This document shows positions 1 to 9,009 of a stretch of 64,000 bases of DNA, in pieces. Each line of letters starts with the position of its first letter. The stretch's first letter is position 1. The notes beneath the pieces are model-generated. The model ran no database searches. It was not told where the DNA came from and saw only the letters and a list, made by a program, of their open reading frames with translations. Both the position numbers and the translations under genes were made by a program. Source of the stretch: Psychrobacter vallis. Its GTDB lineage: Bacteria > Pseudomonadota > Gammaproteobacteria > Pseudomonadales > Moraxellaceae. Location: assembly GCF_904846715.1 (NCBI RefSeq), contig NZ_CAJHBU010000011.1:27683-91682 (forward strand), in the 5' to 3' direction.

Positions 1-1514
1 ATAAAATCGATCGTACTGCGACGATTAAGCGTTTGGTTGAAATGCAATACACACGTAACGAGCTGGATTTTGGCCGTGGTACTTATCGCCTGCGTGGTGA
101 GCTGCTGGATATCTATCCTGCTGAGTCTGAACAACTGGCAGTACGTGTGCATCTGTTTGACAATGAAGTGGAGAAGATCACTTGGTTTGACCCTTTAACG
201 GGCAAAACGGTGCGCAACGTACCGCGTATTACCATTTATCCAAAATCGCATTATGTGACACCGCGCAACAAACTAGAAGCTGCCAGCCATACAATTCGCG
301 CTGAGTTAGAGCCACGTTTAGAGTATTTTCGCGACAACAACAAGCTGATTGAAGCACAGCGTCTTAAAGAGCGTACGCAGTATGATCTAGAGATGATTCA
401 GCAGCTTGGCTACTGTAATGGTATCGAAAACTACTCACAGCACCTCTCTGGTCGTCCGTCAGGGGAGGCTCCACCGACCTTGTTTGATTATATTCCAGAA
501 GACGCGCTGCTGTTTATTGATGAGTCGCATGTGACCGTTTCGCAGATTGGAGCGATGTACAAAGGCGATAGATCACGTAAAGAAAATTTGGTCAATTATG
601 GTTTTCGTCTGCCAAGTGCGATGAACAATCGCCCGATGAAGTTTGAAGAATGGGAGCGCATCAAACCAAAGACGATTTATGTGAGTGCCACGCCTGCGTT
701 GTACGAATTAGAACACAGCGAGCAAGTGGTTGAGCAAGTTGTGCGTCCAACGGGTCTGATTGATCCTGAGATCGAGATACGTCCTGTATTGACGCAAGTC
801 GATGACGTGCTATCGGAGATTACCAAGCGCCGCGAAAAAGATGAGCGTGTGTTGATTACGACCTTGACCAAACGTATGTCAGAGGACTTGACCAGTTATC
901 TTAAAGAATACGATGTCAAAGTCGCTTATTTGCATTCAGATATCGATACGGTAGAGCGTATGCAGATTATTCATGAGCTGCGTACTGGCGTCCATGATGT
1001 CTTGGTGGGTATCAATCTATTGCGTGAGGGTCTCGATATGCCAGAGGTCTCACTGGTCGCCATATTTGATGCAGATAAAGAAGGCTTTTTGCGTTCTGAG
1101 CGTGCGCTTATTCAGACCATTGGTCGTGCTGCCCGTCACTTAAATGGTAAGGCCATTCTTTATGCTGATCGTATTACCAACAGTATGCAAAAAGCGATAG
1201 ATGAGACAGACCGTCGCCGTGAAAAGCAGGTTGCCTTTAATATCGAGCATAACATTACGCCCAAAGGCGCGCGCCGTAGTATCACTGATAAGATTGATAC
1301 AGGTGATGACCATAATGCCAATGACAATCAAGTGATCCCAATCAAGAGTAATTTGCCGGATGTGGATATCAATATATTGCGCAGTCCCGATTTGCTGGCC
1401 AAAGAAATTAAGCGCCTTGAGAAACAAATGCAGCAAATGTCGCGTGATTTAAAATTTGAAGAGGCAGCAAAAACGCGTGATAGAGTGCTAGAGCTAAAAG
1501 CGCATTTAATCTAA
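1..1514 (+). CDS. uvrB: UvrABC system protein B (excinuclease subunit B), 3' part
   Basis: This is the damage-verifying helicase-like subunit of nucleotide excision repair, which receives lesions from UvrA and recruits UvrC. The reading frame is already open at base 3, so the start and the Walker A part lie outside the window. Visible parts are the domain with QYTRNELDF near the left edge, the segment [20 protein letters not shown], the helicase motifs around [16 protein letters not shown] and QTIGRAARH, and a C-terminal UVR domain ([16 protein letters not shown]) that contacts UvrC. About 500 residues are present of a family length of about 670. The linker before the UVR domain (residues roughly 425-460 of the visible part) is long and acidic/polar. 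No SOS box can be judged because the promoter is outside. Confidence 0.97.
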   Translation, partial: KIDRTATIKRLVEMQYTRNELDFGRGTYRLRGELLDIYPAESEQLAVRVHLFDNEVEKITWFDPLTGKTVRNVPRITIYPKSHYVTPRNKLEAASHTIRAELEPRLEYFRDNNKLIEAQRLKERTQYDLEMIQQLGYCNGIENYSQHLSGRPSGEAPPTLFDYIPEDALLFIDESHVTVSQIGAMYKGDRSRKENLVNYGFRLPSAMNNRPMKFEEWERIKPKTIYVSATPALYELEHSEQVVEQVVRPTGLIDPEIEIRPVLTQVDDVLSEITKRREKDERVLITTLTKRMSEDLTSYLKEYDVKVAYLHSDIDTVERMQIIHELRTGVHDVLVGINLLREGLDMPEVSLVAIFDADKEGFLRSERALIQTIGRAARHLNGKAILYADRITNSMQKAIDETDRRREKQVAFNIEHNITPKGARRSITDKIDTGDDHNANDNQVIPIKSNLPDVDINILRSPDLLAKEIKRLEKQMQQMSRDLKFEEAAKTRDRVLELKAHLI

Positions 1515-1698
1515 ACCACTTCTCATTTTTACCAACCTCAAACGCAGTTTTACATATCCCGTCTTAAAAATGGTCAGCGTATCTTGTAGAATAATTTAAT
1601 AAAGCACGACCTATTAGGCATATAGATAAATGCTAGGCGATGGTCATAAAGTCAGGCGTGCTCACTTATGTTATAAATTTTACGTTAAAGGATTTTTT

Positions 1699-2064
1699 AT
1701 GTTTGATATCAAGTCATTTTTTAAACGAGAAGTAGAAAAAAAGCTCATGGATGTTGACGATTATATCTTTATGCCTGAACGGTTAGAAATGGAGCTTGAT
1801 GGTGGTTCATTAAATTGTGTGCTAAATAGTGATGGTCGGGTCGATATCTTTTATACTAAGCAAGGTGTGACAGAAGTGAGCTCCGCCCCACGTAAGCATC
1901 CATTCACGTCATTCGAAACCGAATTACATCATGGGGTGTACGATGATGTGATTGATGATTTGGTCAAAGAAGTCAGTAAAATTATCGATAGCTCTTCGAA
2001 ATACTTTCGTCGAAATAAAACATTGTCCTCTGCGCCATCGTTACCGTCTAGGCCTTTATCATGA
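1699..2064 (+). CDS. Small conserved-looking protein of unknown function
   Basis: This encodes 121 residues with no signal peptide or membrane segment. It begins MFDIKSFFKREVEKKL and is acidic in the middle, with a Ser/Arg-rich tail. I chose the ATG at 1699 because AAAGG sits seven bases upstream; an in-frame ATG at 1630 would add 23 unlikely residues and has no ribosome binding site. It stands alone downstream of uvrB with a 184-base gap and is followed by a strong terminator. I do not recognise the family. The regular amphipathic pattern and good ribosome binding site support a real cytoplasmic protein. Confidence 0.7.
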   Translation: MFDIKSFFKREVEKKLMDVDDYIFMPERLEMELDGGSLNCVLNSDGRVDIFYTKQGVTEVSSAPRKHPFTSFETELHHGVYDDVIDDLVKEVSKIIDSSSKYFRRNKTLSSAPSLPSRPLS

Positions 2065-2114
2065 GTAGATTGTAGACGGGTCTATAATATTGTCTACATT
2101 AAAATCTCAGAAAT

Positions 2115-2152
2115 AAAAAAAGGGGACACTATATATGTTGTCCCCTTTTTTG
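2115..2152. terminator. Bidirectional intrinsic terminator
   Basis: The arms GGGGACA and TGTCCCC flank a short AT loop, with A-run on the left and T-run on the right, so it can end transcription from both sides: the small plus-strand gene and the minus-strand lipoprotein gene ending at 2213. Confidence 0.85.
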
Positions 2153-2212
2153 GTCTTATATTTTTAGCCTATCAGCGCTCAATAAGTCATTCAATAATAT
2201 GTATTTAATGGC

Positions 2213-2602
2213 TTATTTGGTAAAACTTGCATAACAGCTTTGTAAAGATTTTGCGACCACTTTGGCGACCAGCTGTGTACGATATTGTGAATCTATGGCG
2301 GCATTACCCAGTTCAACGAGCGTCACCTGTTGCGGTGCTTGCTCACTGACACAGCCACAAACATTACTTTTTACCGCTTCTTGTTGGGTTTCCGTCATCG
2401 CCACGCTGGCAATGCGCCAAGCACTCTGTTTCTCAATTTGGCTACGGCACTGATTATCAATCGCCGACTTAAAGACATTCATACCAATTTCATTTGCCGT
2501 ACCGATAGCGTTGCCTGTTGTGGTATTGGCACCACCAGTGGTTGTACATCCAGCTAGAACCAAGGTCGCAAGCATGACGGTTGAAGCAAGGTATTTTTTC
2601 AT
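2213..2602 (-). CDS. Small predicted lipoprotein with a CxC cysteine pattern
   Basis: This encodes 129 residues. A signal peptide of about 18 residues ends in the lipobox LAGC (Cys19), so it should be exported and lipidated. A Thr/Gly/Asn-rich stretch follows, then a folded part with cysteines at 52, 82, 84 and 123, that is C...CGC...C. The same C...CxC...C arrangement occurs in the secreted protein at 49705-50034, suggesting a shared disulfide-bonded fold. AAAGGA lies upstream of the start. Function is unknown. It is separated from the DUF697-like gene by about 190 bases containing a terminator, so it is probably its own transcription unit. Confidence 0.8.
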   Translation of the reverse strand: MKKYLASTVMLATLVLAGCTTTGGANTTTGNAIGTANEIGMNVFKSAIDNQCRSQIEKQSAWRIASVAMTETQQEAVKSNVCGCVSEQAPQQVTLVELGNAAIDSQYRTQLVAKVVAKSLQSCYASFTK

Positions 2603-2725
2603 GGGTTAATCCTTTAAGTTTGTTAATTACGATAGATATAAGAGTTGGTATGACCAGCAGTGCTACTAGCCTGATTGGCTGGTGATTATTGCATATTTTT
2701 AATGAAGGTAGTCGTATTTTGAACC

Positions 2726-2760
2726 AAAAAAAACCAGTTAAAACATAATGTCTTAACTGG
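2726..2760 (-). terminator. Intrinsic terminator downstream of the minus-strand gene at 2791-3306
   Basis: The inverted repeat CCAGTTAA/TTAACTGG, read on the minus strand, is followed by eight T residues. It separates the transcription of the 171-residue protein gene from the lipoprotein gene. Confidence 0.8.
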
Positions 2761-2790
2761 CTACAGGTATACAAGATTGTTTGACCGTTT

Positions 2791-3306
2791 TTAGACGTTT
2801 TTGCCATGTTGTTTTTGTTGAATGTCTTTGGCCAATTTATAGCATTCATTGATATGATCGTTCGCGATTTTCTTAAAGATCGTGTAACCCAAGGTCGCTG
2901 CCACCAATTGACCACCCAACGGGATAAATTTTGTGACTTGTTTGGCGGCAATACGACCACCAAAACCTTGAATGGTTTTTTTGACAAGACCACGTGTTGC
3001 CATTAGGCCAGCAAAGTCGACAGTACGATCTTTAACCGCACTCCAATGTATTTCTTTTGATTGTAAGTCGATTGCTGATTTGCGATCTTCAATCAAACCA
3101 AAACGCTCACTAATTTCAGGGACAAGCTGAGTGAGCATACCGGCATCAACGGCCACATCAAAAAAGGGTACAGGAACGATAGCCACACCAGCAGATACTC
3201 TGGCACGCTTTTTTACCAATTTTTGGCATTCTTTTTTAACTTGTTCAAGGTCTAAATTTGGATCGATAGTATTTGGTAATTTTTCCGCAAGAGGTGTCGT
3301 TTTCAT
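2791..3306 (-). CDS. DUF697-like / EcsC-like small membrane-associated protein
   Basis: This encodes 171 residues. The segment VSAGVAIVPVPFFDVAVDAGML (roughly residues 38-59) and a second apolar, Gly-rich segment (ITKFIPLGGQLVAATLGYTI-like, about 130-150) look like the paired amphipathic/hydrophobic helices of DUF697-type proteins, which accompany some dynamin-like GTPases. The N-terminal 35 residues are Lys/Glu-rich and helical. No GTPase domain is fused or adjacent. AAGGAATTTTT precedes the ATG. The family assignment rests on the helix pattern only, so it is tentative. Another small membrane-peripheral protein family remains possible. Confidence 0.6.
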   Translation of the reverse strand: MKTTPLAEKLPNTIDPNLDLEQVKKECQKLVKKRARVSAGVAIVPVPFFDVAVDAGMLTQLVPEISERFGLIEDRKSAIDLQSKEIHWSAVKDRTVDFAGLMATRGLVKKTIQGFGGRIAAKQVTKFIPLGGQLVAATLGYTIFKKIANDHINECYKLAKDIQQKQHGKNV

Positions 3307-3614
3307 AAAAATTCCTTATAAATCATAAATGGATTAAGTTGGATAACAAGTATTTCAGATGGCTACTATTTTATGGATTTATGAGCGGCATACAATTAGT
3401 GCTTTGTAGCAAAATGCAGGAAATTACGCTTACTGTGCACCGTTTTTGTAAATATAACGTTATTTAATGGTGGACTTCACACTTTATTTATCAAATTCAG
3501 CGAAATATATTCTGAACCGCTGTATCTAAAATATGAGGGCAAAATCACAAATAATAAACTGAGGCAATAAAAATTGTCATTGTGAGCCTCTCCTAAAGCC
3601 AGTAGAATACGCCC
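3307..3614. other. Intergenic region between a minus-strand gene and recJ
   Basis: This is a divergent promoter region of 308 bases. It is AT-rich and has no ORF of interest, RNA gene or clear inverted repeat. It must hold promoters for the DUF697-like gene and for recJ, but no convincing -35/-10 pair stands out. Confidence 0.4.
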
Positions 3615-5441
3615 ATGCTAAATTTAACCCCCCGTTATACAAAAACTTGCATCGACGAGTTACCGACCGCGTTGCAACCTCTCGCTGCCCAATCACTAAC
3701 GCTTGCTCGCTTATATGCGGCACGCGGCATCACTGAGCCTGCTGAGCTTGATATAGGGTTGTCCGGCCTATTACCTGCTGAGCAATTGCACGGTGTCGCA
3801 GAAGCGGTACGTTTGCTTGATGTGGCTATTGATGACGGCCTGCGCATTTTGATCGTTGGTGACTTTGACTGTGATGGCGCGACCAGCACAGCGCTGATGA
3901 TGCGTGCACTCACAAAGATGGGTGCTGTGGTCGATTTTTTAGTGCCGGATCGCTTCAAATATGGCTACGGGCTGACGCCAGAGATTGTTGAGCTGGGGAT
4001 CAAGACCTATCAGCCAGAAATGATCGTGACGGTAGATAATGGTATTTCCAGTCATGAAGGTGTAGCACGAGCGCAGGCTGACGGCATTACCGTTATTATC
4101 ACAGATCATCATCTCACGACTAAAGAGACGCCACCTGCGGAAGCAGTGGTCAATCCCAATCAACTTGATTGCCACTTTACCAGTAAAGCGCTGGTCGGGG
4201 TGGGCGTGGCATTTTATGTGCTTGGACGTTTGGCAAAATTGCGCCGTGAGGCTGGCAAGTCTACGGTACAGGTTAGTCAGTATATGGATTTGGTAGCGCT
4301 TGGAACGATTGCCGATGTGGGTGTGCTCGATAAAAACAATCGTATTTTGGTGCATCATGGACTGGCTGCTATCCGTCAAGGGCGCTGTTGCTTGGGCGTC
4401 TTAGCCTTACTAGAGCAAGCAGGTCGTGACCCTAAACAACTACACGCACAGGATTTTGGTTTTGTCTTAGGTCCACGTATTAATGCCGCTGGACGTATGG
4501 ACAATATGCGTATCGGTATTGAGTGTTTATTGACAGAGGATTGGAGCACCGCGCAGCGTTTGGCGCAGGAACTTGAACAGCTCAATCGTACCCGTCGTCA
4601 GGTAGAAGGCGAGATGCGCGCACAAGCGGATAGTATTGTGCAGACATTGGCGGTTGATGCTAATGCTGATGATGCTAGTACTAGGGCTGGTGAAAGTAGT
4701 GATATCATTATTCATAATCAGTCTGAGAAAACTACTGATAACGACCATAAACGCAGTATTGTTTTATATCAAGACGATTGGCATCAAGGCGTCATCGGTA
4801 TCGTTGCGGGACGTTTGAAGGAAAGTCACTATTTGCCCAGCATTGTTTTTGCCCCAGCGGACACACAGAAAACTGGCGATGAGGATGCTATCAAAGGCTC
4901 AGCCCGCTCGATTGCTGGTGTGCATATTCGTGATGCGATTGAGCAAGTTGCTGAGCGTTATCCTAACCTTATCAGCCACTTTGGTGGACATGCGATGGCA
5001 GCAGGTTTGACGCTCAAGCGTCATAACTTTGAGGCATTTGAGGCAGCGTTTGATGACGTCATGGCACAGATAGATCATACGGTGTTTGCCGAGCAAAAAT
5101 TCACGGACGGGCCTTTGCAGGCGAGTGATTTTAGCTTATGGTTTGCTGAGCATTTGGCTGAGGCCAGTATTTGGGGTCATGGCTTCGCGCCGCCGATATT
5201 TGATGGCATATTTGAGGTGTTGAGCTTTAAGGTATTAAAGGACAAGCATCTCAAGTTGTCACTGCGCTATCCTGACGTGCAGTATCCAATTGAGGCGATT
5301 TATTTTAATTTTGATAGCAGCGCTTGGGATTACCGTGCCAAGCAAGTGCATGTATTATTTCAGTTGGATATCAATGAGTGGAATGGTAAACAAAGTTTGC
5401 AGCTCATGGTCAAGGATTTGGCGGTAGTAGAAAACAGTTGA
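3615..5441 (+). CDS. recJ: Single-stranded-DNA-specific exonuclease RecJ
   Basis: This is a 5'-3' ssDNA exonuclease for recombination and mismatch/base-excision repair. The DHH domain is clear: motif I is VGDFDCDGATSTA (about residues 81-93), motif III is IITDHHLTT (about 165), and the DHHA1-type segment is HFGGHAMAAGLTL (about 455). Its 608 residues are slightly longer than E. coli RecJ (577). The excess is largely an acidic, low-complexity insert at about residues 345-378 (NADDAST...TTDNDH) between the DHH core and the segment YQDDWHQGVIGIVAGRL. The C-terminal OB-like domain is intact. The ribosome binding site is weak. No operon partner is evident; the convergent gene at 5481 begins 40 bases later. 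Confidence 0.96.
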   Translation: MLNLTPRYTKTCIDELPTALQPLAAQSLTLARLYAARGITEPAELDIGLSGLLPAEQLHGVAEAVRLLDVAIDDGLRILIVGDFDCDGATSTALMMRALTKMGAVVDFLVPDRFKYGYGLTPEIVELGIKTYQPEMIVTVDNGISSHEGVARAQADGITVIITDHHLTTKETPPAEAVVNPNQLDCHFTSKALVGVGVAFYVLGRLAKLRREAGKSTVQVSQYMDLVALGTIADVGVLDKNNRILVHHGLAAIRQGRCCLGVLALLEQAGRDPKQLHAQDFGFVLGPRINAAGRMDNMRIGIECLLTEDWSTAQRLAQELEQLNRTRRQVEGEMRAQADSIVQTLAVDANADDASTRAGESSDIIIHNQSEKTTDNDHKRSIVLYQDDWHQGVIGIVAGRLKESHYLPSIVFAPADTQKTGDEDAIKGSARSIAGVHIRDAIEQVAERYPNLISHFGGHAMAAGLTLKRHNFEAFEAAFDDVMAQIDHTVFAEQKFTDGPLQASDFSLWFAEHLAEASIWGHGFAPPIFDGIFEVLSFKVLKDKHLKLSLRYPDVQYPIEAIYFNFDSSAWDYRAKQVHVLFQLDINEWNGKQSLQLMVKDLAVVENS

Positions 5442-5480
5442 TATGTTAAATATTTTGAACATGAAATGCCTTTCGTACTT

Positions 5481-6146
5481 CTAATACTTCCACTCAAGTG
5501 TCGGAAACTTCCAGTCATAACGTATCGCTAACATGCGTAAGGTAAAAATCGTACTCATAGTAGCGATATCAACTACCCAGTCTGTCACGCCCAAGTTTCT
5601 TAGCGCAAAGTAGAGAATACCGCCCGTCAATGCCGCGCTGATATAAATCTCTTGCTGTAGCACCAGCGGAATCTCATTGCAAATCATATCGCGAATAATG
5701 CCACCGACTATGATGGTGATAACACCTAGCAACAATGCCACGGGTACATTTGCGCCCATGCTATCAGCGACTTTGATACCAATTAATGTAAAAGCGGACA
5801 GCCCAATCGTATCTGAGAGTTTTAGGAATCTATCGACTCGTCTAGAGTTGGGATGAAAAAATATCTGCATGACCAGCGAAGAGATGGTGATGACGGTCAG
5901 ATAACTCATGTCCACCATCCAAAACAAGGGATGACGATCCAAAATGACATCACGGACTGTGCCGCCGCCGATAGCTGTCACGATGGATACCAGCAAGCAG
6001 CCAAACACGTCGAAGTTCTTATGCTTGGCCAGTATCGTACCCGAAATACTACAAGCGATAATACCGATCATATCCAGCAAATATATCAAAGAGCGCGGGT
6101 TAAAAGTGGTAATCAATACCGTAGGGTCCAAGGCGATAGCCAACAT
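5481..6146 (-). CDS. TRIC/YicG-family membrane protein (UPF0126), copy 1
   Basis: This encodes 221 residues with about seven transmembrane helices formed by two internal repeats, each ending in a glycine motif: GGGTVRDVILDRHPLFW and GGIIRDMICNEIPL. Prokaryotic TRIC proteins of this family form trimeric monovalent-cation channels; some members are linked to glycine uptake. I start at ATG 6146, about eight bases after GTGAG, rather than at the upstream TTG (6152). It lies 87 bases downstream of a clear paralogue (6234-6869) on the same strand, so the two are a tandem duplication. Substrate cannot be told from sequence. Confidence 0.88.
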   Translation of the reverse strand: MLAIALDPTVLITTFNPRSLIYLLDMIGIIACSISGTILAKHKNFDVFGCLLVSIVTAIGGGTVRDVILDRHPLFWMVDMSYLTVITISSLVMQIFFHPNSRRVDRFLKLSDTIGLSAFTLIGIKVADSMGANVPVALLLGVITIIVGGIIRDMICNEIPLVLQQEIYISAALTGGILYFALRNLGVTDWVVDIATMSTIFTLRMLAIRYDWKFPTLEWKY

Positions 6147-6233
6147 ACGCAAGTCTCACTAACTGTGAATTATTGTCAATCGATATGGAGCGTGCTAAGT
6201 CTAAACTAACTCTAAAATGGTCGTCAACTCGAT

Positions 6234-6869
6234 TTACGCAACGAGGCGAATAGAAGGCAAGTGCCAATCAAACTTAAGCGCCAGCATACGTATAGCAAAG
6301 ATAACAAACAACATAATGAACTCATTAATACCAGCGTTGACACCAAAGTGCTGTAGAACTAAATACGTGACAGATCCGGCAATACTGGCAGATATATAAA
6401 TCTCGCGTTGGAGTACCAGAGGTATTTCATTACAAATAATATCACGCAACATACCACCAATAATGGCTGTCCAAACGCCCATCATAATGGCGATTACAGG
6501 CGACACATCTTGGGTCAATGCTATCTTAAAACCAATAACACTAAAGGCTGCCAAGCCGATCGCATCAAATAACTTAAGCGCATTATCAATCTTATGATAT
6601 AGGTGAAAAAATATTTGTAAAATAAGAGACGTCACTGTAATGACGATTACATAATTGAGGTCAGTCATCCAAAATAATGGATGACGGTCTAACGCCATAT
6701 CACGTAGCGTACCACCGCCAATGGCATTGACCATTGAAACTAAGATGCAGCCAGCAATATCAAAACCTTTATGCTGGGCGAGCAAGGTGCCTGCGATAGC
6801 GCAAGCAATTATGCCAACCATATCAAGCAAATACAGCAGAATATCGGGAAAAATAAAATTAGTCATCAT
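6234..6869 (-). CDS. TRIC/YicG-family membrane protein (UPF0126), copy 2
   Basis: This encodes 211 residues with the same architecture as the next gene downstream: repeat motifs GGGTLRDMALDRHPLFWM and GGMLRDIICNEIPLVLQ, and both proteins begin with a helix containing LLDM(V/I)GIIAC. The two paralogues differ at many positions, so the duplication is not recent. The start overlaps a double ATG (6869/6866). Only 15 bases separate it from the EmrE-type exporter gene upstream, so these genes are probably cotranscribed in the order exporter, copy 2, copy 1. Confidence 0.88.
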   Translation of the reverse strand: MMTNFIFPDILLYLLDMVGIIACAIAGTLLAQHKGFDIAGCILVSMVNAIGGGTLRDMALDRHPLFWMTDLNYVIVITVTSLILQIFFHLYHKIDNALKLFDAIGLAAFSVIGFKIALTQDVSPVIAIMMGVWTAIIGGMLRDIICNEIPLVLQREIYISASIAGSVTYLVLQHFGVNAGINEFIMLFVIFAIRMLALKFDWHLPSIRLVA

Positions 6870-6884
6870 AGTAATATTCTGGTC

Positions 6885-7991
6885 TCATCCATCTTTGGCA
6901 AATAATATCAGCCCGATGATAATCAGTCCGATACCCATCAAGCCCATGGCAGAAGGTAGGGCGTTATTGAGCAATATCATGCCGCCAATCAAGGCAAATA
7001 TCACCTCACTGGCTTGCGTCGCATCAACCCCAGCCACTTCACTTGACGTTTCTGCTTTTTCGCGGGCATACAAAAAGAGGCTGGTTGCCGCCACACCAGC
7101 CAATAAAGCGACAAGTAAGGTGTTAAATAGCTGTGAAGTGTCAGGCATATCAGGACGCACAATGAGACCTAACAGCAGCCAAAATGGCAAACTACCAAGC
7201 GTCATTAGCCATACTTTGTTAAACGCATTGTGTAATAGGTCTGTCTCGATAACAGGAATACGCCCGATTAAGGTTTGCATTGCAGAGATATTAGCAGTGT
7301 CACGGGTAGTGATGGCACTATCAATTGCATCATGAGCAGTGGCTAATAGTGCCGTCTCAGCGCGCATGGGTTGCGATTTTTGCGAACTATCATGTTGTTT
7401 AATTTTGTGCTGCTTGGCGTTATAAGAGGCTTGCCAAACCAGCTGATTGCCAATTGGATAACTAAAAGCGGCAATGAGTGCAGGCAGTGCCCCATAGAGC
7501 AGCATATCAGCCAGGGGAACGGCATTGACATCGGCTATGGCAGAGGCGTGCAAACCTTCGCTAACATTCACCATTACCACGCCAATGAAAACCAAGAGCG
7601 CATATACGATGAATTTTTTGTCAAAGCGCTGTCCAAACGCTACTAATACGAGCAGGCTTGTGACCACGGTAAACATAAAGGTAGCGGCAACTACCCAACC
7701 TGCAACATGATCGGCAGCGTAGCAGATGCCTGTATAAAATACACCGAAACCAATACTACCGGTCACACACCAAAAGCCCCAATGTTGACAAAAGATAGCC
7801 GTCAGCGATTTTATACGCCCAAAGCCATGTTGCATAACAATGATAGCCGTCAGAATCAGCCACATAAAAGCATAGCGTAGGCTGGCTGACCAAAACCAAT
7901 GTCCACCAGCGGCACTCATCACCTCGTTTAGCACAAACGTTGAGCTAAAAAACGCACCTGCCAATAGGCCCAATAAAATGAGTTTGATCAT
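6885..7991 (-). CDS. EmrE-type multidrug resistance efflux transporter family protein
   Basis: This encodes 368 residues in two halves of about five helices each, resembling the DMT superfamily (Pfam EmrE, PF13536). The first half begins LGLLAGAFFSSTFVLNE. A hydrophilic loop of about 55 residues (roughly 190-245, QHKIKQHDSSQKSQPMRAE...) separates the halves and would be cytosolic. The last helices are Gly-rich (SAMGLMGIGLIIIGLILFA). AAGGA is six bases from the ATG. It is likely an exporter or metabolite carrier; the substrate is unknown. Upstream is queE, 54 bases away on the same strand, which could make this part of the same transcript. Confidence 0.8.
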   Translation of the reverse strand: MIKLILLGLLAGAFFSSTFVLNEVMSAAGGHWFWSASLRYAFMWLILTAIIVMQHGFGRIKSLTAIFCQHWGFWCVTGSIGFGVFYTGICYAADHVAGWVVAATFMFTVVTSLLVLVAFGQRFDKKFIVYALLVFIGVVMVNVSEGLHASAIADVNAVPLADMLLYGALPALIAAFSYPIGNQLVWQASYNAKQHKIKQHDSSQKSQPMRAETALLATAHDAIDSAITTRDTANISAMQTLIGRIPVIETDLLHNAFNKVWLMTLGSLPFWLLLGLIVRPDMPDTSQLFNTLLVALLAGVAATSLFLYAREKAETSSEVAGVDATQASEVIFALIGGMILLNNALPSAMGLMGIGLIIIGLILFAKDG

Positions 7992-8045
7992 GCTTTATCC
8001 TTGGCTCGCTATTTATTCAGATAGTTCATGCAGCATTTCAGTCGT

Positions 8046-8792
8046 TTATTTGCCTTTGGCATCCGCCCAAATAATTTTGTGCAGTTGTAACTGGAAGCGC
8101 ACGGGCAGGGCATCTTTTAATATCCATTCTGCCAGTTCACGCGCCAATACGGGCACATCGGAGCTGCTCATCTCTCTATTAGCCGCTTCATCGACATCAT
8201 CAGCGACGTTGAACATCGGAGAAAACCAAACCGTGCCGACCCGTTTGTCTAATTGATGCTCAGACAGTTTGGCTTTTGCCCAGTCGTAATCCTCACGGTT
8301 CATAATGACGAATTTAATTTGGTCATGCTGAGTCAGATAGTCGAGGTTTGACCACAGGTTTTTATCGACTTCACCTGAACTTGGGGTTTTGAGATCCATC
8401 ACTTTGCTGACTGCTGATGGTACATTGGCTACCGTGAGTGCGCCTGCCGTTTCAAGCGAGATTTCATAGCCATCGCTCAGCAAACGTTTCATCAATTCAA
8501 TCGCATTTGGTTGGGCTAACGGCTCGCCACCAGTGAGGCAAATACGCAGGCAAGGATAACTTTTGATCGTTGTGATAATAGTTTCTAATGATTGACGTTC
8601 ACCGCCCGTAAAAGCGTACTCGGTATCACAATAAACGCAGCGTAGCGGACAGCCAGTGAGACGCACAAATATCGTCGGTAAGCCCGACGTCAGTGCTTCA
8701 CCTTGTAATGAGTAAAAAATTTCTGTCAAACGTAGACCCGCTTCTGGATCAGTAACAGGAATAGCGGCGGTGCGTAATAGTGACTCGCTCAT
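8046..8792 (-). CDS. queE: 7-carboxy-7-deazaguanine synthase QueE
   Basis: This radical SAM enzyme converts 6-carboxytetrahydropterin to 7-carboxy-7-deazaguanine in queuosine/preQ0 synthesis. The 4Fe-4S motif is seen as TGCPLRCVYCDTEYAF (CX3CX2C, about residues 47-54), with LTGGEPL following. Length 248 suits the family. The substrate-binding start EIFYSLQGEALTSGLPTIFVRL is conserved. The next pathway enzyme, QueC, is encoded at 50430-51209, so the genes are in the same neighbourhood but not in an operon. The ribosome binding site is weak. Confidence 0.95.
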   Translation of the reverse strand: MSESLLRTAAIPVTDPEAGLRLTEIFYSLQGEALTSGLPTIFVRLTGCPLRCVYCDTEYAFTGGERQSLETIITTIKSYPCLRICLTGGEPLAQPNAIELMKRLLSDGYEISLETAGALTVANVPSAVSKVMDLKTPSSGEVDKNLWSNLDYLTQHDQIKFVIMNREDYDWAKAKLSEHQLDKRVGTVWFSPMFNVADDVDEAANREMSSSDVPVLARELAEWILKDALPVRFQLQLHKIIWADAKGK

Positions 8793-8941
8793 AATATTTT
8801 CAAATACAGTTAAGTGTTGATAAAGCGATTAAGCAGGTATCAATCGTAATAAAAAAGACAGTTTATAGTGGAGTTGATCTTACGTTTGTATAAAGCCACA
8901 ATAAAAAGCGGATTATAACGTAACCCCTGATATTAAGCTGC

Positions 8942-8979
8942 AAAAAAGATGCGGGAGTCTTCTCCAGCATCTTTTTTTT
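8942..8979. terminator. Intrinsic terminator between queE and dapD
   Basis: GATGCGGGAG pairs with CTCCAGCATC (one mismatch) and is flanked by A6 and T8. It mainly serves dapD, which ends at 9010 on the minus strand, and could work in both directions. Confidence 0.85.
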
Positions 8980-9009
8980 GGAACAAGAATAATTTTTTTT
9001 ACCAAGTAT

